Positions 1-5,754 of a stretch of 11,722 bases of DNA are shown here, in pieces. The DNA is from Oscillospiraceae bacterium (GTDB lineage: Bacteria; Bacillota; Clostridia; UBA1381). The notes beneath the pieces were generated by a model, which did not search any database, was not told the DNA's origin, and worked only from the letters and a program-made list of their open reading frames with translations. Each line of letters starts with the position of its first letter. Positions within the stretch are counted from its first letter, which is position 1. The position numbers and the translations under genes are program-made. Location: positions 1-11,722 of the forward strand of contig SVKH01000041.1 in the NCBI GenBank assembly GCA_015068545.1, in the 5' to 3' direction.

Positions 1-2
1 AA

Positions 3-554
3 ACACTTCGCATTAAAATCAACACCAATATAGAAGATAATGAGGGTGTGGATATCAGGATTAAGCTCGACAAAAATGAATATTTCGGCAAGGCCGGAGA
101 ATTCATTGAAATACCTGTTAAAGATAAGGATAGTGCAATGCTGTTTGTGTATCTTTACAAAAAGGTAAATGGTGTAAATGAATGTCAGGCTTATATTATA
201 AATATGTCCCGTAAGATTGTAAGTGCATCTCAATTTGATGATGCTGTGAAAGAATTACTTCAAATTCTAGCGAGATTGAAAAGTGAAGCAGAGTCTTTAT
301 TAGAACAAGTCCAGAAATGTGAAACAGACTTTGCGGAGTTACAGAAAAATTGTTATGAAATAGAGCAAGAATATAACAACATTATCAAATGGGCTGACAT
401 TTACGAAAATGCAGATTTTCCCACAAAACAAATCATAGTTGCACATCTTATAGACAGTATATCAGTAAAGAAAGGGTATGAATTAACTGTTAATTTCAAA
501 ATCAATTTAGACCAGTTTGAAAACGGATTAGAGTTTCAAGCATTATCTTCTTAA
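3..554 (+). CDS. Probable large serine recombinase, C-terminal part (5' end outside window)
   Basis: The frame is open to the left edge, so this is a 3' partial gene; the GTG at 48 is internal and only the last 183 codons are visible. About nt 240-385 encode a charged heptad-like helix, a likely coiled coil. It is followed by a tail with WADIYENADFPTKQIIVAHLI and then an alternating beta-like stretch ending near NFKINLDQF. This helix-then-tail layout resembles the C-terminus of large serine recombinases of clostridial integrative elements, where the coiled coil controls synapsis and the direction of integration. The catalytic serine domain and zinc ribbon would lie outside the window. The first 60 or so visible residues are not recognised, so an unusual architecture or a fusion is possible. 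It converges on a tRNA-Pro gene, a common setting for element ends. The family is inferred from remembered resemblance. Confidence 0.6.
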   Translation, partial: TLRIKINTNIEDNEGVDIRIKLDKNEYFGKAGEFIEIPVKDKDSAMLFVYLYKKVNGVNECQAYIINMSRKIVSASQFDDAVKELLQILARLKSEAESLLEQVQKCETDFAELQKNCYEIEQEYNNIIKWADIYENADFPTKQIIVAHLIDSISVKKGYELTVNFKINLDQFENGLEFQALSS

Positions 555-581
555 TGTAATATAGTGATTGATACTATGAAA

Positions 582-623
582 AAAAGGATTGCTATTCAAA
601 AATACGAATAGTAATCCTTTTTT
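582..623. terminator. Bidirectional intrinsic terminator between recombinase and tRNA-Pro
   Basis: GGATTGCTATTC (586-597) pairs with GAATAGTAATCC (606-617) with one G-U pair. An A tract precedes the stem and a T tract follows it, so it has the terminator layout on both strands. It would end the recombinase transcript on the plus strand and the tRNA-Pro transcript on the minus strand. Confidence 0.9.
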
Positions 624-626
624 ATA

Positions 627-703
627 TGGTCGGGAATACAGGATTTGAACCTGCGGCCTCATCGTCCCGAACGATGCGCGCTACCAAACTGCGCTAATTC
701 CCG
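627..703 (-). tRNA. tRNA-Pro (anticodon CGG)
   Basis: The reverse complement folds as a complete 77-nt cloverleaf. The acceptor stem is CGGGAAT/ATTCCCG, the D stem GCGC/GCGC with loop AGTTTGGTA, and the anticodon stem CATCG/CGATG with loop TTCGGGA, giving anticodon CGG. The T stem is GCAGG/CCTGT with loop TTCAAAT. The discriminator is A and the CCA end is encoded. The C1-G72 pair and A73 are typical proline identity elements. It would read the CCG codon. It probably depends on the promoter at 831-859, with the decayed tRNA copy lying between promoter and gene. Confidence 0.96.
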
Positions 704-709
704 AAATGT

Positions 710-733
710 CCATTCATCTTAATAAATGAATGG
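710..733. repeat. Short inverted repeat upstream of tRNA-Pro
   Basis: CCATTCAT (710-717) is inversely repeated as ATGAATGG (726-733) with an 8-nt loop. There is no T tract on either side, so it is not an evident terminator. It lies in the leader between the decayed tRNA and the intact tRNA and may be a processing hairpin or the scar of a small insertion. Confidence 0.45.
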
Positions 734-790
734 TTAAAAACAATATTAAGCTGATGTATAAAACAGATAGAGTATACCCTGTGTCCAAGG

Positions 791-817
791 AGTACTACCA
801 AACTGCGCTACATCCCG
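791..817 (-). pseudogene. Decayed tRNA-Pro, 5' half only
   Basis: On the minus strand this reads CGGGATG, then TAGCGCAGTTTGGTAG, then TAC. The 16-base D-arm block is identical to the one in the intact tRNA-Pro at 627-703. The acceptor 5' strand differs (CGGGATG rather than CGGGAAT), as expected of another proline isoacceptor. The D stem is broken (GCGC against GTAC), and I find no anticodon arm, T arm or matching CATCCCG downstream. The fragment starts about 7 nt after the likely transcription start of the promoter at 831-859, where a functional tRNA would begin. It is therefore probably the remains of the first gene of a tRNA-Pro pair. Confidence 0.75.
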
Positions 818-830
818 ATGACTGAAAATT

Positions 831-859
831 ATTATAACACAATGAATAGATAAATTCAA
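831..859 (-). promoter_or_regulatory. Sigma-A promoter for the tRNA-Pro transcript
   Basis: On the minus strand, TTGAAT (854-859) and TATAAT (831-836) are separated by exactly 17 nt. Transcription should start near 824, just before the decayed tRNA copy, and continue to the intact tRNA-Pro. Confidence 0.8.
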
Positions 860-906
860 GTATTTTATTTATTTTTTTTGATAAATTTGGCATTTGGACT
901 AATTCA

Positions 907-944
907 AAAACAGTAAAACCTCAAATTGAGCCGCTTACTGTTTT
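907..944 (-). terminator. Probable terminator downstream of the small conserved gene
   Basis: AAAACAGTAA (907-916) pairs with TTACTGTTTT (935-944), with an inner CTCAA/TTGAG stem. On the minus strand the stem ends in a short T run. It lies about 120 nt beyond the stop of the gene at 1064-1354, just before the tRNA promoter. Confidence 0.6.
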
Positions 945-983
945 ATTTATACTGCTGAATACAAAAAATGAGAGGTAATAAGA

Positions 984-1016
984 ATTGCCTATTTGCGAGT
1001 TTTGCAAATAGGCAAT
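984..1016. repeat. Perfect 13-bp inverted repeat (hairpin)
   Basis: ATTGCCTATTTGC (984-996) and GCAAATAGGCAAT (1004-1016) are exact inverse copies around a 7-nt loop. No T tract follows directly on either strand. It lies 47 nt past the stop of the minus-strand gene at 1064-1354. It may act as a 3' stabilising hairpin, as an upstream partner of the terminator at 907-944, or be a small miniature-repeat remnant. Confidence 0.6.
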
Positions 1017-1063
1017 AGTAGTATTTTAAGTTACATTACTGGTGTAATATCCAACAGCGCGTG

Positions 1064-1354
1064 TTATTCCTGAAGAGCATCCTTCAGCCACCATGCACCG
1101 ATATCAAATGCTTTATATAGATTTTCTCTTTCTCCGGAACGGTAGTTAACGCCTTTTCCAAGCTCTCCTGTGTTGTCCTGAATGTGAAATTTTACCTTTT
1201 TAGAAACTGGAATGCCGTTAACTTCTTCTGTTTCTGCTATTTCTAAAACAAGGATAAGATCTTGACTTAGGTCCCCGTAATAGATTACGTTGCCTTTTCT
1301 GTATATTGGTTTATCTTTATATGTTAAAAGCTTTGGGGTTTTAGTTGATGCCAT
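1064..1354 (-). CDS. Conserved clostridial hypothetical protein, 96 aa
   Basis: This soluble 96-residue protein starts MASTKTPKLLTYKDKPIYR and has the phrase NVIYYGD in its N-terminal half and a C-terminal helix ending WWLKDALQE. It matches, from memory, a small conserved family in Clostridia that begins with almost the same MASTKTPKLLTYK sequence and whose function is unknown. It has no signal peptide, membrane segment or cysteine cluster. The alternating pattern in the middle suggests a small beta-rich fold. The start is secured by an AGGAGG site 8 bases upstream. It follows the nadK-argR-recN-rseC operon in the same direction but has its own strong promoter, so it can be expressed independently. 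No function is assigned. Confidence 0.85.
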   Translation of the reverse strand: MASTKTPKLLTYKDKPIYRKGNVIYYGDLSQDLILVLEIAETEEVNGIPVSKKVKFHIQDNTGELGKGVNYRSGERENLYKAFDIGAWWLKDALQE

Positions 1355-1386
1355 AGTTATTTCCTCCTAACGAATTATAATGAGTT

Positions 1387-1415
1387 ATTATACCATAAAA
1401 AATAGAAAAATACAA
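1387..1415 (-). promoter_or_regulatory. Sigma-A promoter of the 96-aa hypothetical gene
   Basis: On the minus strand TTGTAT (1410-1415) and TATAAT (1387-1392) are separated by 17 nt. The -35 box is only a few bases past the stop codon of the upstream rseC-like gene. No terminator is seen between the two genes, so read-through from the operon is also possible. Confidence 0.75.
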
Positions 1416-1416
1416 G

Positions 1417-1812
1417 CTATTTTTCCAAAATTTCGCAAACTGTTGAAATAAATTCCGATTTGCTGCGCTTATCATGGAAAAATAATAGTACAAAAACACA
1501 AGCCATAGCACCTACTGCTATAAATGGTGCAAGCGGCGAAAAATTCGATACAGCAAAGTATACTATAAAGAAAACGATAATAGGGAGGATGTAAACCATA
1601 AATGCTGATTTAAGTACCTTTTCCGTAGATATTTCGATAACTACTTTATCCCCGGGAGCAGCACCTATATCATTTTTTGCAATACATATCTGGTTTTTTA
1701 GGCTGCATCCGCCTTTGCAATTTGCACAATTATCACCACATGCGGATTTTCTGGTGACAACCACATTACAAAAGTTTCCAGATACGCTTTGTACTGTCCC
1801 TGTTTCCCTCAT
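1417..1812 (-). CDS. SoxR-reducing system protein RseC/MucC family membrane protein
   Basis: This 131-aa protein has the RseC/MucC layout. A short N-terminal beta-rich segment carries a cysteine cluster (C25, C29, C32, C36, spacing CxxxCxxCxxxC). A linker containing GDKVVIEI follows, then two membrane helices at about 70-89 and 93-113 and a short cytoplasmic tail. In proteobacteria RseC works with the Rnf-like Rsx complex to reduce SoxR; in Clostridia a link to Rnf or other redox modules is often assumed but not shown. No rnf or rsx genes are in this window. The gene is last in the nadK-argR-recN run, 13 nt after the recN stop. Its AAAGGAG site overlaps that stop, indicating translational coupling. 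The family call is firm; the redox partner is unknown. Confidence 0.88.
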   Translation of the reverse strand: MRETGTVQSVSGNFCNVVVTRKSACGDNCANCKGGCSLKNQICIAKNDIGAAPGDKVVIEISTEKVLKSAFMVYILPIIVFFIVYFAVSNFSPLAPFIAVGAMACVFVLLFFHDKRSKSEFISTVCEILEK

Positions 1813-1825
1813 ATAATCACTCCTT

Positions 1826-3460
1826 TTACTGCATTCCTAGCATTTCTTTTGCGTGAGCTATTGCTGTTTCGGTGTATTCGTCACCGTCTATGATTCGTGC
1901 TATTTCCTTTATGCGTTCATCATGAGATAAAACAGAAAGGTTTGTTACTGTTCTGTTCTCCTTTTGAACCTTTTTTATTTTAATGTGATTATCAGCAACA
2001 GAAGCCAGTTGTGGTTGATGACTTATGCAAATAACCTGCTTTTTTTCGGATAACTTCTTGAGTTTTTTTGCAATTTTTAATGCTGCATTACCGGAAACAC
2101 CGGTGTCAATTTCATCAAAAATCAATGTATCAGCACCATCTGCAAGTATAGACTTTATCGCAAGCATAACTCTGGAAAGCTCTCCTCCTGAGGCAATTTC
2201 TGCAAGTGGTTTTAAAAGTTCTCCAGCATTTGGGCAAATCATAAATTCTACTGTATCTGCTCCTTGTGCGGTATATTCAGAAGATGTGATTGAAACTGCA
2301 AATTTCACATTTGGCATATCAAGCTCTTTTAGGGAGCTTTCTATTTCATTTTGCAGAATAAGTGCATACTTCTTTCGGTAATCTGTGATTTTTTCGGATT
2401 CTTTTTGAAGCTCTTTCTCTAGATTTTGTATTTCTTTTTTTAAGGCTTCGATGTTTTCGTCCGCGTTTTCAAGTTGTTCAAGAGTTTGTGCGGCATTTTT
2501 TTCGTATTCAAGCACAGCTTCTATGCTTCCGCCATATTTTTTCTCAAGTTTTGAGATTAAGTCCAGTCTTTCCTCTATTTCATTAAGTCTGTTTTCGTCA
2601 TATTCTATCTTATCGGCAATTCTTCTCAGTTCGTGAACTCCATCTTCCACAGCATACAGTGCATCACGCAATTTTTCTAAAATAGAATCAATGCTTGTGT
2701 CGTAGCCTGCAATGCTTTCAAGAGAAGAGATAGAGGCTGATAATTGATCATAAGCTGAGCTTTCTTCATATAGGCACTGTCTTGCATCATTTATAGCTAG
2801 TGTTATTTTTTCTGCATTTACTAGGATGTTTTTTTCTGCACTCAGTTCGGTTTTTTCTCCGGGAATAAGGTGAGCTTCGCCGATTTCGGATAGCTGATAT
2901 AAAAGGGAATCTATTTTAAAAACTCTGTCATCCTCATTTTTTGATAGCTCGGCAAGTTCTTTCCTTTTAGTTAAAAGCAGGGAATATACCTGCTGATAAT
3001 TTGTCAAATCGGTTTTTGCATAGCTGTCTAAAAAATCTATGTGTTTTGACGGGTTCAAAAGAGCTTGATTATCCTGTTGACCGTGTATATTTATCAGGTG
3101 TTCACCAACAGTTTTTAATGTGCTTTGCGGTGTTACAGCTCCGTTAATTCGGCAGACACTTTTCCCATCAGAGGTAATGTCACGACTGATTATAATGTCA
3201 TCTTCGGTATCGATGCCTAATTCAAAAAGTATGTTTTCTACTTCCTTATTAGAAGTAAATATCCCGCTAACTCGAGCTTTGTCTGTGCCGTATCTTACAA
3301 GTCCTTTGTTAGTTCTGCTACCAATCAGCAGATTAACTGCATCAATGATTATAGACTTTCCGGCACCGGTTTCACCGGTAAGCACAGTCATTCCTTTTTC
3401 TGCTTCCAGACTGATTTGCTCGATAAGAGCAATGTTCTTTATATCTAAATTGATAAGCAT
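1826..3460 (-). CDS. recN: DNA repair protein RecN
   Basis: RecN is an SMC-like ATPase acting early in repair of double-strand breaks, gathering broken ends and stimulating RecA-dependent strand invasion. The 544-aa protein is near the usual 550-570. It starts with the family signature LINLDIKNIALIEQI. Walker A is GETGAGKS (29-36), and the conserved HGQQDNQALL is at 126-135. Coiled-coil arms span about 155-370. The ABC signature ASGGELSR is at 423-430, Walker B TLIFDEIDTG at 445-454, and the switch histidine is in SHQPQ (H481). All ATPase motifs are intact. It starts 3 nt after the argR stop, and its GGAAGGA site lies inside the argR end, so the two genes are translationally coupled. spoIVB and spo0A, which often follow recN in spore formers, are absent here. 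Confidence 0.98.
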   Translation of the reverse strand: MLINLDIKNIALIEQISLEAEKGMTVLTGETGAGKSIIIDAVNLLIGSRTNKGLVRYGTDKARVSGIFTSNKEVENILFELGIDTEDDIIISRDITSDGKSVCRINGAVTPQSTLKTVGEHLINIHGQQDNQALLNPSKHIDFLDSYAKTDLTNYQQVYSLLLTKRKELAELSKNEDDRVFKIDSLLYQLSEIGEAHLIPGEKTELSAEKNILVNAEKITLAINDARQCLYEESSAYDQLSASISSLESIAGYDTSIDSILEKLRDALYAVEDGVHELRRIADKIEYDENRLNEIEERLDLISKLEKKYGGSIEAVLEYEKNAAQTLEQLENADENIEALKKEIQNLEKELQKESEKITDYRKKYALILQNEIESSLKELDMPNVKFAVSITSSEYTAQGADTVEFMICPNAGELLKPLAEIASGGELSRVMLAIKSILADGADTLIFDEIDTGVSGNAALKIAKKLKKLSEKKQVICISHQPQLASVADNHIKIKKVQKENRTVTNLSVLSHDERIKEIARIIDGDEYTETAIAHAKEMLGMQ

Positions 3461-3463
3461 AAC

Positions 3464-3919
3464 CTATTCCTTCCAACTGAATGTGTGTCGTAATCTTTCT
3501 GCCATATCTTCGGCACGTTGAGGATTTTCGGTAATGATTAGAAGTGTATCATCACCGGCTATTGTCCCAACAACCTCGTGTCCTATGAAGGTATCAAGAG
3601 ATGCCGCTACCGCGTTTGCCATACCCGAATGAGTCTTTATAACTATTGTGTGCATAGCTGCTTGAATAGCAATAATTGATTTTGAAAAAATAGTGAGATG
3701 GTCTCTGCTGTCGTTTTTTTCTTCCTTTGTGACAGCGTATTTGTATGATCCGTCAGCAAGCGGAAGTTTAATTAACCCCAGTTCCTTAATATCACGGGAT
3801 ACTGTAGCCTGAGTAACCATAAATCCGCTGCTTTTTAATTTGTCAGTAAGCTGTTCCTGTGTCTTTATATCGGATTCTGCAAGAATTTTCAATATTTTAT
3901 GATGTCTTTTTTGCTTCAT
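3464..3919 (-). CDS. argR: Arginine repressor ArgR
   Basis: ArgR (AhrC in Bacillus) is a hexameric repressor/activator that binds ARG boxes with arginine as co-repressor and controls arginine synthesis and catabolism. The 151-aa length is standard. The N-terminal winged helix (1-70) includes the recognition region ATVSRDIKELGL (38-49). The C-terminal arginine-binding and oligomerisation domain (about 80-151) carries GTIAGDDT (118-125), whose aspartates contact arginine in the family. It lies 21 nt downstream of nadK and 3 nt upstream of recN, the common clostridial order. A GAGGAT ribosome binding site precedes the ATG. The ARG-box-like palindrome at the operon promoter (4788-4803) suggests that it controls its own transcription. 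Confidence 0.97.
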   Translation of the reverse strand: MKQKRHHKILKILAESDIKTQEQLTDKLKSSGFMVTQATVSRDIKELGLIKLPLADGSYKYAVTKEEKNDSRDHLTIFSKSIIAIQAAMHTIVIKTHSGMANAVAASLDTFIGHEVVGTIAGDDTLLIITENPQRAEDMAERLRHTFSWKE

Positions 3920-3940
3920 TGTAATATCCTCGTCTTTCGT

Positions 3941-4768
3941 TTACAGTTTAGCCATCATCGTGTAATAAAATGACTGTTTTCCTAATTTTATTAACTTCAA
4001 GGAATATTTAGATTTTTGTATTTTGATTATGTCATTTTTTGTGATAGTGCATTTATCTATGCCGTCAACTGTAAGTGTGGCCTCGTTTTTTCCTTTTTCG
4101 TTCAGTTTTAGTTCTATATCTTTCTTAGGAGAAAGAAGCATTGGTCTTGCGGAAAGTGTGTGCGCACATATAGGCGTAGCAATGTAAAGATCAAGTACCG
4201 GATCAGATACCGGACCACCTGCCGATAGGGAGTATCCCGTAGAGCCTGTTGGTGTGGAGATTATGAGTCCATCTGCCAGATATTCGCTAATTTTACCGTT
4301 GTTTGCGTATATTTCCATTCCTATCATGCAGGCATCTTTTTTGCCGATGACAGCATCATTTAATGCTAAGAAGGAAGCTTCTCCGCTGCTGGATGAAACA
4401 CATACATCCATCATCATTCTGTTTTCCAATTCGTAGTCACCGGATAGTAGTTTGTAGCAAGCGGATTCCATGTCGCAGACTTCAACCTCCGTCATAAACC
4501 CAACCTTGCCCAAATTTATACCCATAACGGGAATTTTATTTTTTCCGCATGGTTCTGCGGCTTGCAGCATAGAACCGTCACCGCCCAGAACGATTACAGC
4601 ATCTGTTTCGGTATATATATCGACCTGATATTCTGCTAAAATGCCTTCTGCGCGGTATTCGGGATTCATAACAACTTTGGCTTTGCCTTGAAGAAATTGG
4701 CACAGAAGCTTGGTGTATTTTTTATCAGGATCTTTTGTATAATTAGGGATTACAGCAATTCTTTTCAC
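3941..4768 (-). CDS. nadK: NAD kinase
   Basis: NAD kinase phosphorylates NAD+ to NADP+, the only route to NADP. Conserved motifs are present: LGGDGSM with GGDG at 62-65, NLGKVGF after it, ND at 137-138, and the NAD-binding block DGLIISTPTGSTGYSLSAGGP from D166 (numbering from the GTG start). I choose the GTG at 4768 (275 aa, starting KRIAVIPNY) over the ATG at 4786. An AAGGAG site lies at 4776-4781, inside the longer frame and 7 nt before the GTG; nothing comparable precedes the ATG. Known NAD kinases also begin with this short lysine-arginine-isoleucine strand. It is first in an operon with argR, recN and the RseC-like gene, read from its own promoter. Confidence 0.95.
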   Translation of the reverse strand: MKRIAVIPNYTKDPDKKYTKLLCQFLQGKAKVVMNPEYRAEGILAEYQVDIYTETDAVIVLGGDGSMLQAAEPCGKNKIPVMGINLGKVGFMTEVEVCDMESACYKLLSGDYELENRMMMDVCVSSSSGEASFLALNDAVIGKKDACMIGMEIYANNGKISEYLADGLIISTPTGSTGYSLSAGGPVSDPVLDLYIATPICAHTLSARPMLLSPKKDIELKLNEKGKNEATLTVDGIDKCTITKNDIIKIQKSKYSLKLIKLGKQSFYYTMMAKL

Positions 4769-4775
4769 AAAAATA

Positions 4776-4781
4776 CTCCTT
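4776..4781 (-). promoter_or_regulatory. Ribosome binding site that fixes the nadK GTG start
   Basis: AAGGAG on the minus strand lies 7 nt upstream of the GTG at 4766-4768 and within the frame that begins at the ATG at 4786. A site in this position supports GTG and not ATG. Confidence 0.8.
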
Positions 4782-4787
4782 ACCATA

Positions 4788-4803
4788 ATGTATATTTATA
4801 CAT
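4788..4803. promoter_or_regulatory. Candidate ArgR operator (ARG box) at the nadK start point
   Basis: ATGTATATTTATACAT has perfect 7-bp inverted arms around a 2-bp centre. It matches the general ARG-box layout of TGnAT, an AT-rich centre and ATnCA. It directly abuts the -10 box at 4804-4809 and covers the expected transcription start. A further ATGTATAAT half-site overlaps the -10 itself. The argR gene lies in the operon this promoter reads, so autorepression is the obvious reading. It is also AT-rich enough that chance cannot be excluded. Confidence 0.5.
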
Positions 4804-4832
4804 ATTATACATTGATTGTCGTGAAATTGCAA
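4804..4832 (-). promoter_or_regulatory. Sigma-A promoter of the nadK-argR-recN operon
   Basis: On the minus strand TTGCAA (4827-4832) and TATAAT (4804-4809) are separated by 17 nt. Transcription should start near 4797. The leader to the GTG start is then only about 29 nt. Confidence 0.85.
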
Positions 4833-4849
4833 GCGATATTGAATTTTTC

Positions 4850-4878
4850 TTGACAAAATCGTGCAGTTTGGCTACAAT
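4850..4878 (+). promoter_or_regulatory. Sigma-A promoter of the HAD phosphatase gene
   Basis: TTGACA (4850-4855) and TACAAT (4873-4878) are separated by 17 nt. The promoter is divergent from the nadK promoter; the two -35 boxes are 17 bp apart, so the promoters may influence each other. Confidence 0.88.
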
Positions 4879-4912
4879 ATACGAAAGATATTTTTGAATT
4901 TGGAGAATATTT

Positions 4913-5569
4913 ATGATAAAACTGTGTATTTTTGATTTAGACGGAACTTTAACAAATACTTTGCCTGCCATATCGCATTTCGGGAATACAGCATTAAAGG
5001 AAAATGGTTTTCTGGAAATAGAAATGGAAAGATATAAAAAGCTGGTTGGCGATGGAAGGGACTTGCTTATTCACAGAATGCTAAACGAATCAGGTAATGA
5101 TAGTGAAGAAAATTTCCTAAAGGTAGCAAAATCCTATGATATGGCATACGAAAATAATCCGTTGTACAAAACTGCACCCTATGACGGAATACCAGAGCTT
5201 TTAGCTGATTTAAACAGTAAGGGAATAGGACTAGCTGTTTTATCAAATAAGCCTGATAATGTTGTGCAGGACGTGGTAAAGCTGTTCTTTGGTGAAGTGT
5301 TTTCCGTAGTTTTTGGGCATTTGCCACAGAATAAAATCAAACCGGACCCTCAGACTGCCCTTATGATTTGCGAAAAATATGGTATATCTCCTGAGGAAAC
5401 AGTATTTATTGGAGATACAAATGTGGACATAAATACCGGAAAAAATGCCGGTATGAAAACCGTTGGAGTATCATGGGGATTCAGAGAAAAAGAGGAGCTT
5501 ATTAGTGCTAAGGCTGACTATATTGCGGATAAACCGGCAGAAATTTTTGAACAAATTTTGAAATGGTGA
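4913..5569 (+). CDS. HAD-family hydrolase, phosphoglycolate phosphatase-like
   Basis: This is a cytoplasmic haloacid-dehalogenase-type phosphatase of 218 aa, the usual size for Gph/PpaX-type enzymes. Motif I is FDLDGT with nucleophile D8 and acid/base D10. Motif II is VLSNK (S111). Motif III is the lysine of KPDP (K143). Motif IV is FIGDTNVD with D168 and D172 holding the magnesium. Residues about 15-85 form the helical C1-type cap that sets substrate. Phosphoglycolate clearance is the commonest assignment, but pyrophosphatase PpaX and other sugar-phosphate phosphatases share this architecture, so the substrate is not certain. A GGAGA site lies 6 nt before the ATG. No terminator is visible before rplM, so some read-through may occur. 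Confidence 0.93.
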   Translation: MIKLCIFDLDGTLTNTLPAISHFGNTALKENGFLEIEMERYKKLVGDGRDLLIHRMLNESGNDSEENFLKVAKSYDMAYENNPLYKTAPYDGIPELLADLNSKGIGLAVLSNKPDNVVQDVVKLFFGEVFSVVFGHLPQNKIKPDPQTALMICEKYGISPEETVFIGDTNVDINTGKNAGMKTVGVSWGFREKEELISAKADYIADKPAEIFEQILKW

Positions 5570-5651
5570 TTGAGAAAACGAGAGATAATTAAAGAAAAAC
5601 GAAGAAAATCAAAGTATTAAATTTGTATTTTAAATTTCTTGAAAAAAACTC

Positions 5652-5680
5652 TTGACTTTAAAAGGAAAATATTGTAGAAT
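5652..5680 (+). promoter_or_regulatory. Sigma-A promoter of rplM-rpsI
   Basis: TTGACT (5652-5657) and TAGAAT (5675-5680) are separated by 17 nt. The expected start is near 5687, leaving a leader of about 68 nt before rplM. Confidence 0.85.
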
Positions 5681-5686
5681 GTTACA

Positions 5687-5740
5687 CGTTGGGTTGTGGC
5701 GTGCTAAATGTCACAACATTAGATTTAATCGTTATAATTA
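5687..5740 (+). ncRNA. Candidate structured rplM leader (L13-leader-like)
   Basis: The leader contains a 7-bp hairpin, TTGTGGC (5694-5700) with GTCACAA (5710-5716), with a 9-nt loop. Low-GC Gram-positive bacteria often carry an autoregulatory L13-binding leader at this position (Rfam L13_leader). Position and hairpin fit, but I cannot confirm the consensus by eye. Confidence 0.35.
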
Positions 5741-5754
5741 AGGAGGTAAAATCA

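Noticed and set aside
710..733. The inverted repeat as a terminator for the tRNA-Pro transcript
   Set aside because: There is no T tract on the minus strand and it would cut the tRNA off from its only visible promoter.
627..817. Simple attL/attR duplication of the tRNA-Pro gene
   Set aside because: The acceptor strands of the two copies differ and the shared part is the 5' D arm, not the 3' end usually duplicated on integration.
2025..2381. Plus-strand open frame of 118 codons inside recN
   Set aside because: It is antisense to a well-conserved recN; its serine/phenylalanine-rich product is typical of a shadow frame and it has no ribosome binding site.
3120..3521. Plus-strand open frame of 133 codons across the recN/argR junction
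   Set aside because: It is a shadow of recN and argR on the other strand, with low-complexity composition and no promoter or ribosome binding site.
4780..4971. Minus-strand open frame of 63 codons over the nadK/HAD intergenic region
   Set aside because: It covers both divergent promoters and the start of the HAD gene; it has no family resemblance and no ribosome binding site.
5689..5754. Upstream extension of the rplM frame from an in-frame ATG
   Set aside because: The AAGGAGG at about 5740-5746 points to 5755, the extension is not L13-like, and it overlaps the leader just behind the promoter.
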